A program made the position numbers and the translations under genes. Below are positions 36,468 to 48,291 of a DNA stretch of 64,000 nucleotides, piece by piece. The notes below the pieces were generated by a model. It had not been told where the DNA came from, ran no database searches, and saw nothing but the letters and a program-made list of their open reading frames with translations. The DNA lies in assembly GCA_050084985.1 (NCBI GenBank), contig JBITNC010000001.1, positions 110,980,001-111,044,000 of the forward strand, in the 5' to 3' direction. Source of the DNA: Nageia nagi (Eukaryota > Pinophyta). The first letter of the stretch is position 1; each line of letters opens with the position of its first letter.

Positions 36468-37292
36468 AGCAGTTAGGGTTTGGGTTAGCAATTAGGAATT
36501 GGGATAGGGTTATGGTTAAGCTTAGGTTTAGTGGTTTGGGTTATTTTTATGGTTAATGGTTAGGGTTAATGTTTAGGTTTAGGATGAGTGGTTAGGGTTA
36601 GGATTAGTGGTTAAGGTTAGATTTAATAGGTAGGAGTTAAGGTTAGGGTTAGGGTTAAGGTTAAGGTTAGGGTTAGTGTTGGGGTTAGCATTAGCATTAG
36701 GGTACTTATTGGTCAAGGTTAGGGTTAACGATTAGGGTTAGGGTTAGTGTTAATGGTTAGGGTTAGGGTTAGAGTTAGGGTACTTAATTAGTGGTTAGGG
36801 TTGAGGTTGGTGTTATTGGTTAGGTTAGGGTTAGCATTAAGGTTAGTGTCAAGGTTAATGGTCTAGGTTATTAGTGATTAGGGTTACTATTAGGGTTAAT
36901 ATTTAGGGTTAGGCTTAGTTGTTAGGGTTAGCATTGATGGTTAAGGTTAGGTTTAGGGTTAGTGCTAGGGTTATCATTAGGGTACTTAGTGGTCAAGGTT
37001 AGAGTTAGTGGTTAGGTTAGGGTTAGGGTTAGGGTTAGGGTTAGTGGTTAGGTTAGAGTTAGCATTAAGGTTAGGGTTATTAGTTAGGGTTAACATTAAT
37101 GGCTAGGAGTTAGGATTTGGTTTAGCAATTAGGAATTGAGTTAGGGTTAAGGATAGGGCTAATAATGTTAGGGTTAGCATTGGGGTACTTAGCGATCAAG
37201 GTTAGGGTTAGTGGTTAGGGTTAGAGTTAGGGTACATAATTAGTGGTTAAGTTTAGGGTTAGGGTTAGGGTTAGTGTTAGGGTTAGTCTTCA
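36468..37292 (+). repeat. Telomere-like TTAGGG tract inside the CACTA
   Basis: About 0.8 kb of GGGTTAGGGTTAGGG and GTGGTTAGGG units, mostly six-base TTAGGG with GTGGTTAG and GCATTAG variants. It lies between the leftward TNPA-like gene and the rightward gene series, where their promoters would be expected. It has fewer base changes than the tracts at 1-2033. Confidence 0.85.
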
Positions 37293-37692
37293 TTAGGATA
37301 AAATTTGTATTTATTTAAAACTTACCAACATAAATAAGGAACCAAATTTTAAGGATCTAGAAGAGAATTTCCCTCTTCATGACTAACAATAAAAGAAGGA
37401 TATTTTATTCTAAAATCACTTATACATCATCTATTTTCTCTACCTATAATGATAACTCCCAAAAGAACTTTTATTGATGATGTGTATTCTATTGCATAGA
37501 ATGTATATCATCATTTAATATTTTTAGTTGAAAACATTTTACTTATTTAATAATTCTAATTCTAAAAGTAAACATTTTGCTTTTGTATTTTTGAGTTGGT
37601 CTAAGATTGAAATATTTAAAGATTATTATTATTCATGTACTAATCTATTTTTACTTTAAATTGTAAAATAGGTTAATAAATTGGTTTATATA

Positions 37693-38210
37693 ATGCCACC
37701 AAGATGGAGGAGGAGTGATGTATCATCAGATTCATATATCCAGATGTCACTACCTTAGCATTTGAGAGTTGTTAGGAGTGATGTGTCATCTGATTCAAAG
37801 GAGTTACCTACACTAGTTACTAGAAGGCTAAGGAGTGATGCATCATCTAATTCATAGGAGTTTCTTACACAAGTTACGAGGAGGATGAGGAGTTATGTGT
37901 CATCTAATTTAGAGGATTTACTTGCACTAGATATTACAAGGCCAAGGAGTGATGTATCATCTAATTTAGAGATTGAGATATTTCATGCAGGTCCCATGAG
38001 GAGGAGTGATGTTTCATTAGATGAGGATGAGGTAATCTAAATGTTATTATGTAAGATGTAGCTAGAAATGTAATATCATCTAAATTCTCACTTTCATGCA
38101 TGATATTATTTTTAATATTTAACTTTATTTTATTGCTAATATTATAGGAACAAAATGGGCAAAGGATCAATAATTCATCATCACTATTACAAGATGATGA
38201 TTCTCATGAG
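37693..38210 (+). pseudogene. Two exons with a 19-residue RSDVSS repeat, CACTA
   Basis: ATG at 37693 (MPPRWRRSDVSSDS) opens an exon to 38031; a GTAATC donor, an ATTATAG acceptor and a second exon 38148-38210 (EQNGQRINNSSSLLQDDDSH) follow. Both junctions are in phase 0, and another GTAATC donor comes next. Exon 1 encodes six copies of a unit that begins RSDVSSDS or RSDVSSNL, spaced 19-21 residues. Two TAG stops interrupt it. This is Ser/Asp-rich and probably disordered; I know no family for it. It may be the N-terminus of the SET-like or transposase protein downstream, or a separate gene. Confidence 0.5.
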
Positions 38211-38332
38211 GTAATCAATTAGGATCAATATTTGATTTTGTTTTTGTATTCTTATATATTTAATGATATCAAATAAAACTAAATAAAATCAATATGTACA
38301 TCCAAAATATGAAGCTAAAATAATGCATAGGT

Positions 38333-39110
38333 CCATCAAATGAAGTTAGAAAGATACCTATAAGAATAAGATTTCAAAAGCAACTTCATTATCAATTAGC
38401 ATAAGATGCACATAAGCAACCATTTGATCTACTAAAGGATGATGTTCATGATTTAGGTTTGATACGCATGCCACAAAAGCTACAACTTAAATATCAACAT
38501 ACATATGATCATGGGGCATATGGTGCATGGTTAGCTAAAATACCTTTTTCAAAGGCTTATGAGATATTTTCTTATTATGTTCATTGATACATGATCAAAC
38601 CATCTAAAAATACCTCTAGATATGGTTTACTTATACATAGTACTATGGTTGTTACTTAAGTTTTGAAATAAATCCATTGATGCCATTTTATGGGCTAGTC
38701 TACATAGCAATAGAATGGATATAATAGGTGAGATATATGTACAATATGTGCACATATGGATTATGTACAAATTATTTTGATATTCCATGTCTATAGTGTT
38801 CAAAATGCTTATACATTGATGGTCAACCAAAAATATAAGAAAGCATATCTAGATACATAAATAGTTGTGTAGGTGAAGAATAGGAACCAAATTATGAATT
38901 TCAACAATGTACTAATGATAAATAAGAATTCATATGTAGAAAAATGAATAATTATATAGTTTTTGTTTCTATTAAAACTCTTAATATTGGTGATGAGCTA
39001 CTAGCTCACTACAACTATAGGATACCTACTCCAAGACATAAGGCACGAAGTTTGGAGTTAGGAAATGATCAAAATGTAATAATTCATATAGGACCAAAAC
39101 CTAAAAATAA
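38333..39110 (+). pseudogene. SET-like (lysine methyltransferase) domain inside the CACTA
   Basis: SET domains transfer methyl groups to lysines of histones and other proteins. A first frame (38333-38658) reads FQKQLHYQLA, then KLQLKYQHTYDHGAYGAWLA, and reaches NTSRYGLLIHSTM, like the G-x-G-L-F start of a SET domain. After a frame change near 38650 the second frame gives SFEINPLMPFYG, CSKCLYIDGQPK, SISRYINSCVGEE and PNYEFQQC. It then gives FVSIKTLNIGDELLAHYNY. These match the order of SET motifs: the RYINH-C block (here RYINSC) and the final GEEL-x-x-YGY block (here GDELLAHYNY). At least five TAG/TAA/TGA stops break it. No pre-SET or post-SET region was recognised. A chance resemblance is possible but several motifs fall in order. 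Confidence 0.55.
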
Positions 39111-39390
39111 AAATAAATATATTATTTATGTGCATGAATGGATGTCTCAATTTGTATGTATGGATAATGTGTATGTTTGGATGTATCAATTTATTATATG
39201 TATAGATGTATCAATTTGTTATATCTATGGATGTACCAAATTATGTGTATTGATGATCAATTTGTATAGATGTATCAAATTATATGTATGGAACTATTAT
39301 GTGTATCAATGGATGTATCAAATTACATTGAACTTGTTACACTTATTTTTTTATTCTAAATTAATGGTTTGTTATAATTAATTTTATAGG
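39111..39390. repeat. Irregular GGATGTATCAATTTGT repeats
   Basis: Short repeated units TATGGATGTATCAATTTGT with variable spacing at 39135-39325, in what is probably an intron or spacer between the SET-like part and the transposase. Confidence 0.6.
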
Positions 39391-39461
39391 TAGCAAATAG
39401 TCATCATGACCACTCAATAATGATAATGATTACACCAATATTACATTGAAATAATGCAAGT

Positions 39462-41575
39462 ATGATTGATAAAAAGATACTACAAAAAGTATGGACCCCT
39501 AAGAAATATGCAAAGTTCATGTTTGGACCAAATCCAATAGCTCCTATTCAAATACCTATGTGGGATTCAAGCACTGATGATGATGAATTAAGAGAGGATA
39601 ATATTGTTCATGATAATGATGTTGATAATAATGTTGATGAAGAAAATGGAATTGATGGTTTACTTGAGTCCCTCTATGTTCATGTTGATGATGATGAAAG
39701 ATATGGTGAAAAAAGAGATGATGGTTTAGAAAGGGATAGCATGTATAGTGATTCCAAAACTAAATGATATGAAGGAACAAACACAATTGTATTATCAATG
39801 ATCCTACTTCTAATGAATATAAAAGCCAAATATAGATTATCAAATACAAGTTTTAGTTCTCTTCTAAGGTATGAATTTTATTTTGTTTTATGATATTTTG
39901 ATTTCTAATATTCTAATTTTAATGAAATTAAATACATAAATTATTGTTAACTACACAAAGTTATTACCAAGTGATAATGTCAATCCTATATTCATGTAAA
40001 AAAAATGTGACATTATGAAGGATGTAGGGGTCGAGTATAATTCATAATATGTATGTATTAATGATTGCATATTATATAGAGGATAAGAATATAATACAAA
40101 TACTAAATGCCCAAAGTGTAAAGAATCAAGATACAGTGAAACTCCAAATAAGGTTGTTTGTGTAATGCCAATCCTTCTTTGGTTGATACAAATATTTTAG
40201 TGTAATTGACTTATAGAGTTAATGGACTAGCATGCAAGAAATATAAGTGAAAAATGTGTGTTGTGTATACCTAAATATAGTAAAGAAATGAAACATCTAA
40301 AGGAGAAGTGGCCCAAGAAATTTAAAGATGAACTTAGATTGAGTTTAGCAATGGATAGTGTCAATCCATTTTTTAACCAAACATCCACTTATTCATGTTG
40401 GCCTATTGTTATAATCAATAATAACATAACTCTATGGATTTCTATAATAAAAAATCATTTGATATTGGTGGTTATAGTCTCTGGACCAAAATAGGTTAAA
40501 CACATGGATGTCTACATTAAACCAGTAATTGATAAGTTTTAGCTCTTGTGGAAAGGAGTTCAAATGTATGATATATAAGTATACTTATAAATTTAAACTA
40601 TACATGATTATCTAGGGCTTTCATATATATATATATATTATTTCTTATAATAATATAAATTTTATATATGCATTATCTAAATAAACTTATTGTAGGTCTT
40701 CATACAAAAGGTTATCATGCTTGTTAACAGTGTGCAAAAAATATTTCATCCATATTGTGAAGTAAGATGAGTAAGATGGAATATATTTTCCATAGGAAAT
40801 ATTTACCAATTAATCATACTTTTCAAAAAAAGGGAGCCTATGGCCCAGTAGATAAACCCCCTATTCCTATTCATGAAACTCCTATGAGTTGGTTCATAAA
40901 GTACCAGTAATGTGTGGAAAATGTTAAAAAAAGAGCCTATGATCAAGGTACTACTTTAGGGTCAGATGATGAGATTAATCTTGTAAAAAATGATTTACTA
41001 GTAGGTGAAATATTATACAGTACAATATATTTGTAATATGTTTATTATTTAGAAAATATATAATGTTTATTATGAATTGGTTGCATGTTTTTAGGAATGA
41101 ATAGATTATCAATATTTTATATAATGGAATATTAGAAGGACTTATTAGTGACACATTTAATGGATCCTATGCACATTGTAAAGAATATTGCAACTTCTTT
41201 GTATCGGTATATAATAAACAAAGAATTAGATACTAATGTTGTGAGAAATGACTTAAAATATATTAAGAAAATAAGATCTTTATGGATAACTTACTATCAA
41301 GATGGAAGAAAAGAAGTACCCATGGAAACATGGATTTGAAAAATCATGAAGTGGAAAATTTACACAAACTTATTCAAAATATCATAACACCAACATATTA
41401 TGGATCATCTCTAAGAAGTGCATTCAATGCTGATGGTAAAATCATAGGATTCAAGATTCATGATTACCACAACTTCATGAATGTATTAATCTCATATTAT
41501 TTTTTCATATTTTTCATTGAAATAAAAATACTTGTTATATTTACACTCATAATTTTTTTCAACATATTTCTCTAG
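39462..41575 (+). pseudogene. tnp2: TNP2-type transposase, CACTA
   Basis: Enzyme that cuts and joins CACTA ends (Transposase_21 family). Pieces in family order: an acidic N-terminal exon 39462-39767; LSMILLLMNIKAKYRLSNTS at 39793; VCINDCILYRG and TKCPKCKESRY (zinc-binding-like CPxC) at 40050-40135; KFKDELRLSLAMDSVNPF at 40320; YSCWPIVIINNNITLWI at 40390; SGPK and HMDVYIKPVID to 40540; THLMDPMHIVKNIATSLYRY at 41148; and ITPTYYGSSLRSAF to GFKIHDYHNFMN at 41380-41480. Stops and AT-rich introns separate the parts, so it is no longer coding, but the order and spacing are those of a full gene. Confidence 0.8.
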
Positions 41576-41769
41576 TTGTAATTTATGGATGTGGGGGCCT
41601 ACTTATTGATCTTAGACATGCAATTGGTTGATTGTCATTATTTCTAAGGTATGTCATGTTATAGCATGGCTCTATAAAAAATAATATAGCATGTGTTTAT
41701 TCTTATTTTCTAATAATTTATGCATTTTGACATGCAATATTTTGACAATATTATATTTTCATGAATAGG

Positions 41770-42240
41770 TGTCTATCTTCAAAGGAGATACATGTGGCTA
41801 CAATAGATCATGACGTAGAGATATTGTTGAAATTGTTTGCAAGTTAGAAAAAGAATTTCCACCTACTTTTATGGACATAAAAGTGCACTTATTGATCCAA
41901 TTAGTAGATGATATTATCAACATGGCAAGTGTTATGAGTGATAAAAATATATTTTTTATGGAGAGATTTTTAAAAGTGCTACAAGGATTTGTTAGACAAC
42001 ATTCACAACTAAAAGGATATATGGGCAAGGGATACATTGCACAAGAATCAATTTTTTATAAAAGTATGTGTCTATCCCAAATAGATCCTTTTGTCCCAAA
42101 GATGTGGAGTAATAAAAATGATAGTGAGAAATTAGAAGGGGAGGTCTTAGAAATAGGTGGAACATCATATTCTCTTAAAGGTGTTAACTATGTTTTAGAT
42201 ATGTACATGCACTTTGGATTTACAAATTGTATAAATGCTT
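41770..42240 (+). pseudogene. DUF4218-like C-terminal part of the CACTA transposase
   Basis: Frame 41871-42242 reads MDIKVHLLIQLVDDIINMA, with a LEKEFPPTF-like lead just upstream. FFMERFLKVLQGFVRQHSQL and GYIAQESIFYKS follow. CACTA TNP2 proteins carry this region (FPP.F.D...HL..HL..E...; Y..ER....LK..VRN) after the transposase core. Nearly open for 120 codons, one of the best preserved parts of the element. Confidence 0.75.
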
Positions 42241-42485
42241 AATTACTAGCTAACAAGTTTGTATTATGGTATTGTAAATTTATATATTATGACCTTCAAG
42301 AATCTATAAATTGATTTATCATGATGCATTATGCATGTTTCCAAAAGTGGATTGAGTTGTACTAAACTAAAAGAAGGGAAATTGAATAGGAATGTGCCTT
42401 TTTTTGTAAACAAAATCAAAGTACACCTAATATACCTAAAAATATAAGAGAGGAAAATTGGACACAATAATGTTTAATATCATGG

Positions 42486-43140
42486 ATGAATAATGAAATT
42501 GAAATGAAACAACAAGCTATAGGAGGAAAAATAGATGAAGATGATGAAAATGCATTAAATATCGCTATAGGATGCAAGTTTGAGGTAATTATTTTTATTA
42601 ATATTTTTATAAAACTTCAATTTTTATATAAATATGTGCAAGCACTAATAACATTTTTATTTAAATATGTGCAAACATTATCTTTACCTACAATGTGGGC
42701 ATATGGTCAACACTTTAGAAAAGAAAAAATGATGAGAGAAGAATCACATTTGATTATGGAGTGATGGCTAATTTTGATCAAGAAAGTCATGCAAGTTCAA
42801 GAGACACAAACTTGATACATGGAAAATTAAAATATGTTGAAAAAAATCAAGAAATTATACAATTAGATTATAGGTCATTTAAATATGTGATATTTAAATG
42901 TAAGTGGTTTGACAAACTTGACAGAAGAATAATCTTGGATGATAGACATAGTCATTACTTTGCAATCGAATCCATATGTATTTTACCTAACAACAAAGAG
43001 CCTTATATTTTACCACAACATTGTAGTTAAATATATTTAATCCTTGATGTTGATGATGAAAAAAAGTGGTTTGTAATTGAATTTAATCCTAGAGGAAAAC
43101 ATATTGTACATCTTGATGAAGAAGATAATTCATAATGACA
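42486..43140 (+). pseudogene. DUF4216-like C-terminal part, CACTA
   Basis: After short AT-rich gaps, 42761-43030 reads LDYRSFKYVIFKCKWFDKLD, IILDDRHSHYFAIESI and NNKEPYILPQHCS. The next frame gives LILDVDDEKKWFVIEFNPRG. This is the DUF4216 pattern (VFKC.WFD...., EPF.LA.QA.QVFYV.D) that ends many plant CACTA transposase genes. One TAA (after QHCS) lies inside it. Confidence 0.75.
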
Positions 43141-43690
43141 ATATTGTAATTGATATGCTTTTCACCGATATCTTGAACTTTTCATATGTGTATATTGCTA
43201 GCTCATTTCTTGTGGTATGAAAATATTATTTATATTTAACTACATAATTACAATTGAAAATGGTATATTTACAAAAAGAGCATAATGGAATAATGAATAT
43301 GGTCTTGAATTGATTTTTTTTCTTATAAAATGGTAAGGCAACTATGAATTCATGTAGTGATAAATTAAGATAATTATATTAACTTATATAATGCCTTAAT
43401 ATATAAGTAAGGTTTGTTACAAGTAGATGGTGTCTTACAATAGCAATTTATTCCATATTTGAAGGAAACACATGAACAATTATATAGATCATGCATCATC
43501 AAATTATAAAAAAGTTTAAGGGAATCATTCAAGTATGGTTAATCATTACAAGTTGTGTGTAGGAAACCTTAACCATATTTGCATCATGTATCTTATCAAA
43601 TAATTCTCTTATCTTTATAATGTGTTTTTTCTCATATTTTCCAATATTTTCTATCAAATTTCATAAAGTTAAATGTGATGCACATCCATG
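43141..43690. other. CACTA 3' region, no gene recognised
   Basis: AT-rich sequence between the last coding part and the right subterminal repeats. It may hold the transcript end. Confidence 0.4.
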
Positions 43691-43992
43691 GTAGTCAAAT
43701 TTCACACTAAAAATGACTTCAAAATTTTTATTTTTCTTATTTAAGTTTTTTTGATGCAAAATGGTGTTTGAATTTGCATCCTAATGCCTTATACATTCTA
43801 GAAAAAAAAATTACATAATGCTAAATTTGGCCATAATTTTTGCATCCATTTTTGAACAAAAAAAATTTAAAAAAAAAAAGAAAAAAAAAATTCAATGCAT
43901 GCCAACACAAGAGGATACAAATTTGTGTCCTTTTTCATTTTTCATGATTCAAGATGTAAAAAAAGATGCAAATTGAAATTTTGGTAGTAGTG
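43691..43992 (+). repeat. Right terminus and subterminal region of the CACTA
   Basis: Contains GATGCAAAATGG, TTGCATCC, GCATCCATT and GATGCAAATTG words and ends TTTTGGTAGTAGTG. The last 10 bases are the inverse of the left end. Confidence 0.8.
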
Positions 43993-43995
43993 CAA

Positions 43996-45389
43996 CTTTT
44001 ACTTTAAAGCCTTCAATTCTAACTTACAAATGAGGCTTATTTAATGTATTATAAGGATATATCTCTATAGTTTAACCTTGTTCATATTTTGAGGATAAAT
44101 CATGTTAAAACTTCATTATTGATAAAGAGATAGAGTACATCATATCAAGCATTGGAACTTACTTTTACAATTGATAAGGTATCCCATTAATTCACTTACA
44201 CAATGAATACATCACATCTATTGTGGTTTTTAATCATTAATTATGGTCGTAATATCTTCCACAAGTCATTGATCCTTCTATCATACTTATTTTGCTAAAT
44301 TAGGATTTTCAATTATTATACAACTTGAAATAACCCTATTTACATAGCAATATTAACTTTTAAAGGTGTCTTTCATCACCATCCTCATCCTTTGATGAGT
44401 CTCCATCCATATATCATTGTCCTCAATCAAGCTCCCAACCAAGAGAACTAAGATGATATGGTATTGAGTACTAGTATTTTGTTAGAGTTGTACAAGGATT
44501 AGGATAGCTCCTTTGTCTTATGAACTACATCCTATCCTATATGAAAACATATCATACAATTTAATTCAAGTAATATTCCATGTTCATCTCAATAGGTTTT
44601 ATGTCTCGGTAGAGACTACCTATATTCCTCAATCATGGAATCTAGTAAATATTCTTATGCATCATTCTAACCCAAATATTTATTACAATCTTAAGTAATT
44701 TCATTCCAAACAATACTCTATATCCAATCTTGATAGGCTCTAGGTCTCATCTAAAGGACAACCTATCTTCCTTGATCATGGAGTTAAACATAAGCCTTTA
44801 AAAAAAAATAAAGGTCATTACCTCATATCTTGTTATCATCTATGATTAATCAGGTATTACATTTTTAAAACTCCATTCAATTTTTACTATCACCTATATT
44901 TTCTAATCTTCTTCCAAACCTATGTAGTCATATTTGATATCACCATTAAATTTGTAATTATCATTTTTTTTAAATTGATATTACAACACATTCTTCCAAG
45001 GTCAATATAAATATATTATTTATATAACTCACTCATCAAATTTATTTTATAATTATCTTCTATCCAATCCAAATTTCATTCAATATATTTCTCTACTAAA
45101 TATTTACAATTTTCTAATACATTTATCATGAATGATATATGATTCCAATAATTTCTAATATCTCATAAACTCTTAATAAGGAGGTAATAAATCATGTAGC
45201 AATCATTATGTTACTAAAGCTACATTATAAAATTACTTCAAGTATTAATATCCTCTTGATTTTGTTATCTTTAATTATATAATGAGGCTTTAAGAGAGAA
45301 AAGGGAAATATTTAGTTCATTAATTACTTCTTAAAACAAACTCAAATTTACTAATGATAGGGACTTGGCAAAGTGCGAATGATGGAGTC
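43996..45389. other. 1.4 kb AT-rich, no gene recognised
   Basis: Two diverged copies of a ~170-bp stretch may be present (44560-44650 and 44700-44790, each with an AATCATGGA-like end). No reading frame stands out. Confidence 0.4.
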
Positions 45390-46020
45390 TGTGGTAACAT
45401 TTTTTATTCTTTTCCATATGACCTATGAATTGTTTGATAATATGCCTCATCATAAGAAAATCATAGATTCACTAAAAGGATCTATGGCATGCTTGTCAAA
45501 ATGCCTCATCAAATGTAGACTCATATACTACATGTATGGGAAAACCTAACACCTTAAAGGAGATTGTCAAGCATTTGATAGAATGCCTTAATGAGTTCCT
45601 ACAAATTATTTGACAAAATATCTCAACAAATGTGATGTAATAAGAGTCTAATGGATATTCTAAGGAATCATAAGGATTGTTTGATAAAATATTGTAGTAG
45701 AATATAGTAATATACATTTGAGAGCCAAAGAATCATTTAACAAAATACCCTATCAAATTGCAGTCTTGTGCAATGTAATAATTGCTAGTTTTGTACAAAA
45801 AATGGCTATGCAAGAGGACCCATGATTTGTTTGGAAAAAATACTCATTAAATTTCAATTATAAATCAAAAAAATTCATTTAAAGAACCTATGAATTGTTT
45901 GGTAGAATGCCCTATTGACACATAGAATCAGAATAAATACACTAAAAAAGGTCCAAACATAGCCTCATTTACTGCAATGTTTATAGGTTAAGAACATAAA
46001 GGAGATATTGAAAGGTCTTG
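45390..46020 (+). pseudogene. Pentatricopeptide-repeat (PPR) gene remnant
   Basis: PPR proteins bind organelle RNA and guide its editing or processing. Several degenerate units about 65-80 bp apart share a GAATTGTTTGATAAAATGCCT core. The best frames read YELFDNMPHHKK (45420), AKESFNKIPYQIAVLCNVII (45727) and, further on, YELFGRMPY and PNIASFTAMFIG. These follow the plant PLS-type PPR pattern (A..LFD.MP.RNVVSW..MI.GY). Stops and shifts occur in nearly every unit. Only a fragment of a gene remains. It is the only host-like gene seen in the window. Confidence 0.55.
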
Positions 46021-46095
46021 AAAATTATTTTTTGATACACATTTTCTAAATGAAACCTCATGGATAATGATTATAGGATATACTCAAGTGAATAT

Positions 46096-47920
46096 TATAT
46101 TCTTTCATAATTACACTCTGAATATAAGGTAATTTTTTGGTATTCTTTCATTCATTTCAATAAATTTTTCCTAATCTTTGCTTCCTTTTCCCCTTTCCAA
46201 ATGTATTTAGCCTTTTTTTCAAAATTGAGTCAAGTCTAAAGAGTTTCAGTTGTCATCAATTTTAGGGTATTATTTGTATATGTCTTAGTCTTAAACATTT
46301 TTTCTTCAAAGGTATAACTGATATCTAGTGAGTGTTGTAGTAAGTCCCAAAAATAATCCTTGGTCAATTTAGTTATTCCTATGGTAATTATGTATATAAA
46401 GAGAGTCATAAGTTATGAAAATTTGGTCTAAATCATGTTCAAGGACCAATGTACTATATCTGGGTAATATTGTAACGTGTAAGGGAAGTAAGTGTCTAAG
46501 TAAAAGTCTAGGAGTTATTGTAAATAAATGTCCAAGTATAGTTTAGATCACTAGTGGATGATTTCATAGAGCCCACCAATTTTCTTAAGGAATTATTGAC
46601 CAAACATTGAAAATTTGCAAGAAGTATTGCAAGGAGATATAATAAAACCCATTGATTTTGAGTGATGACATCATCATTTTTGTATGAAATTAGCAAGTCT
46701 TGGAATAATCAATAGCAAGAACTACTTCATTCAATGGAAGATACTTCATGAAGCAACTTAAATAAAGCCCATCAATTTTTAATGATGACATCACACATTT
46801 TTCCTAAAATCAATGGGTGTTAAATAAAGTCTAACCATTACTAGAGCTTGCCAAAGAAAGATAGAACCCACTAGATAGGAGGAATAATGGGTACAAAGGA
46901 ACACCCATGTCCACTTGATCATGAGTGTTTGACCCTTGTGGATCTATCAATGTGTCAATTACAACTCATTTCCACATGATATTAGTAGTTCCTCCTAGGT
47001 CTTCAATGATACACTATTCATTTCCCTCACTATTACATCCAACCAAGAGTTACAGTGCTTATCATTTATCATTATAGAGAAGTGGGTCATTACTGATAGA
47101 ATATAGTGCCTGATCATACCAATCATCCTACAAATAATACATCTTCATTTAGCTATAGAATTAGAAGAATGCATTCAATGAAAAATGATGAGGATTACAG
47201 CTCAACAAGTATAATGGCACATAAATTTTAAATTCCTAGACCTCAACATTGATTGTACTTATTTACTGTGTGATCTAACATAGTTGTAATCATATATGTA
47301 TATCTGTAAATAGTTTCATCTACTATTTTCAATTTGGAAGAGTATTTATGATTAGTAATGTTGAACAACCACCCAATCGAGGAGGAAAATGTATAAATAG
47401 TGGACTATTGTAAGTCTAAAGGGTTGGATATTCTAGCAAATTTTTTTGAGTCTATAAGATACTTTTGTATATGATAATACAAATTGATAATGTTTTTCCC
47501 TTTTAATAAGTGGTTGTAAATTACATTTTGTGTATGTTATGTATGAGATGTTATCTTAAGTTATGGTTATGTATTATGATTGCAAGATGCCAAGGGTAAG
47601 ATAGTTTATTATTCTTAATATTGGCTATGGATTGTTGTATGTGTTGCAATTCTTGAGCTATATAGTTCTTGTTTACTTTTAGTTTAATGTGTTCATCTCT
47701 TTACTATTACTCTTAACCTTTTATCTCTTTCTTTTTATGTTTAACCTTTATAATATATAAGAACTGACCTATGACCCAGAGATTGAATAGAAAATCAACA
47801 TGAGCACATCCCCACCACTTTATACTCTCTCAAGGACCTTAAAATTGTGGGAAATGGAGAACTTGATTATAATAAACCCTTCAAGTTACATTATACTAAT
47901 CAATAGTAGAAAAAACTATT
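46096..47920 (+). repeat. Left LTR of element C
   Basis: The first ~600 bp match 63416-64000. The right border is inferred from the TGGCAC... primer site that follows. A TATA box is seen at 47392. The terminal TG of the right copy is TA here. Confidence 0.7.
47392..47399 (+). promoter_or_regulatory. TATA box in the LTR of element C
   Basis: TATAAATA in GTATAAATAGTGG, the best promoter-like word in the LTR, about 0.5 kb before the primer site. Confidence 0.5.
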
Positions 47921-47922
47921 TT

Positions 47923-47941
47923 TGGCACACATGATGGGACA
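47923..47941 (+). other. Likely primer binding site of element C
   Basis: TGGCACACATGATGGGACA begins with TGG and resembles a mutated TGGCGCC-type site used by many Tat/Athila elements. It defines the inner edge of the left LTR. Confidence 0.4.
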
Positions 47942-48291
47942 CAAGCTAAATTCCATATTTAGTAAGTGTAAATAGGCTAGATAGTTATTTTTGATAAGCT
48001 ATCAATTAGATATTTTAAATATTATAAGTTTTTTACCATCTTATTGGTGACTTTGTTATCAACCAGTTAATATTTTGAACCCTAGCATGTCCAAAATGCA
48101 GACATACTAGAAGTAGTGCCAAAAACTCCCTCTGATAGCCTAGATTTCAAGAGTTATCAATTCCTCATAGGAAGACTAGGTGAAATATTTCTTAGATTAT
48201 ATCTCCTAAAATTACCTTAAGGTTTATCCCATTATCATTTGTATTTGACTCTATCTCAAAAAATCCTTCACCTAATTCAACTACTCTAAGC

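Larger units (their letters stand above)
31692..43992 (+). mobile_element. Complete CACTA (En/Spm-type) transposon
   Basis: Starts CACTACTACC at 31692 and ends GGTAGTAGTG at 43992: perfect 10-bp inverted ends. CAA lies on both sides (31689-31691 and 43993-43995), the 3-bp duplication CACTA elements make. Both ends are rich in TTGCATCC/GATGCAA subterminal words. Inside are a leftward TNPA-like gene (about 34.4 to 33.1 kb), a TTAGGG-type tract (36.47-37.29 kb) and a rightward gene set with a TNP2 transposase. At 12.3 kb it has the size and two-gene layout of an autonomous CACTA, but both genes are now broken. Confidence 0.9.

Noticed and set aside
38627-38830. Minus-strand frame in the CACTA
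   Set aside because: It overlaps the SET-like region on the other strand and has no family motifs.
45420-45920. Simple minisatellite
   Set aside because: Spacing is irregular and translated units follow the PPR pattern, so a decayed gene explains it better.
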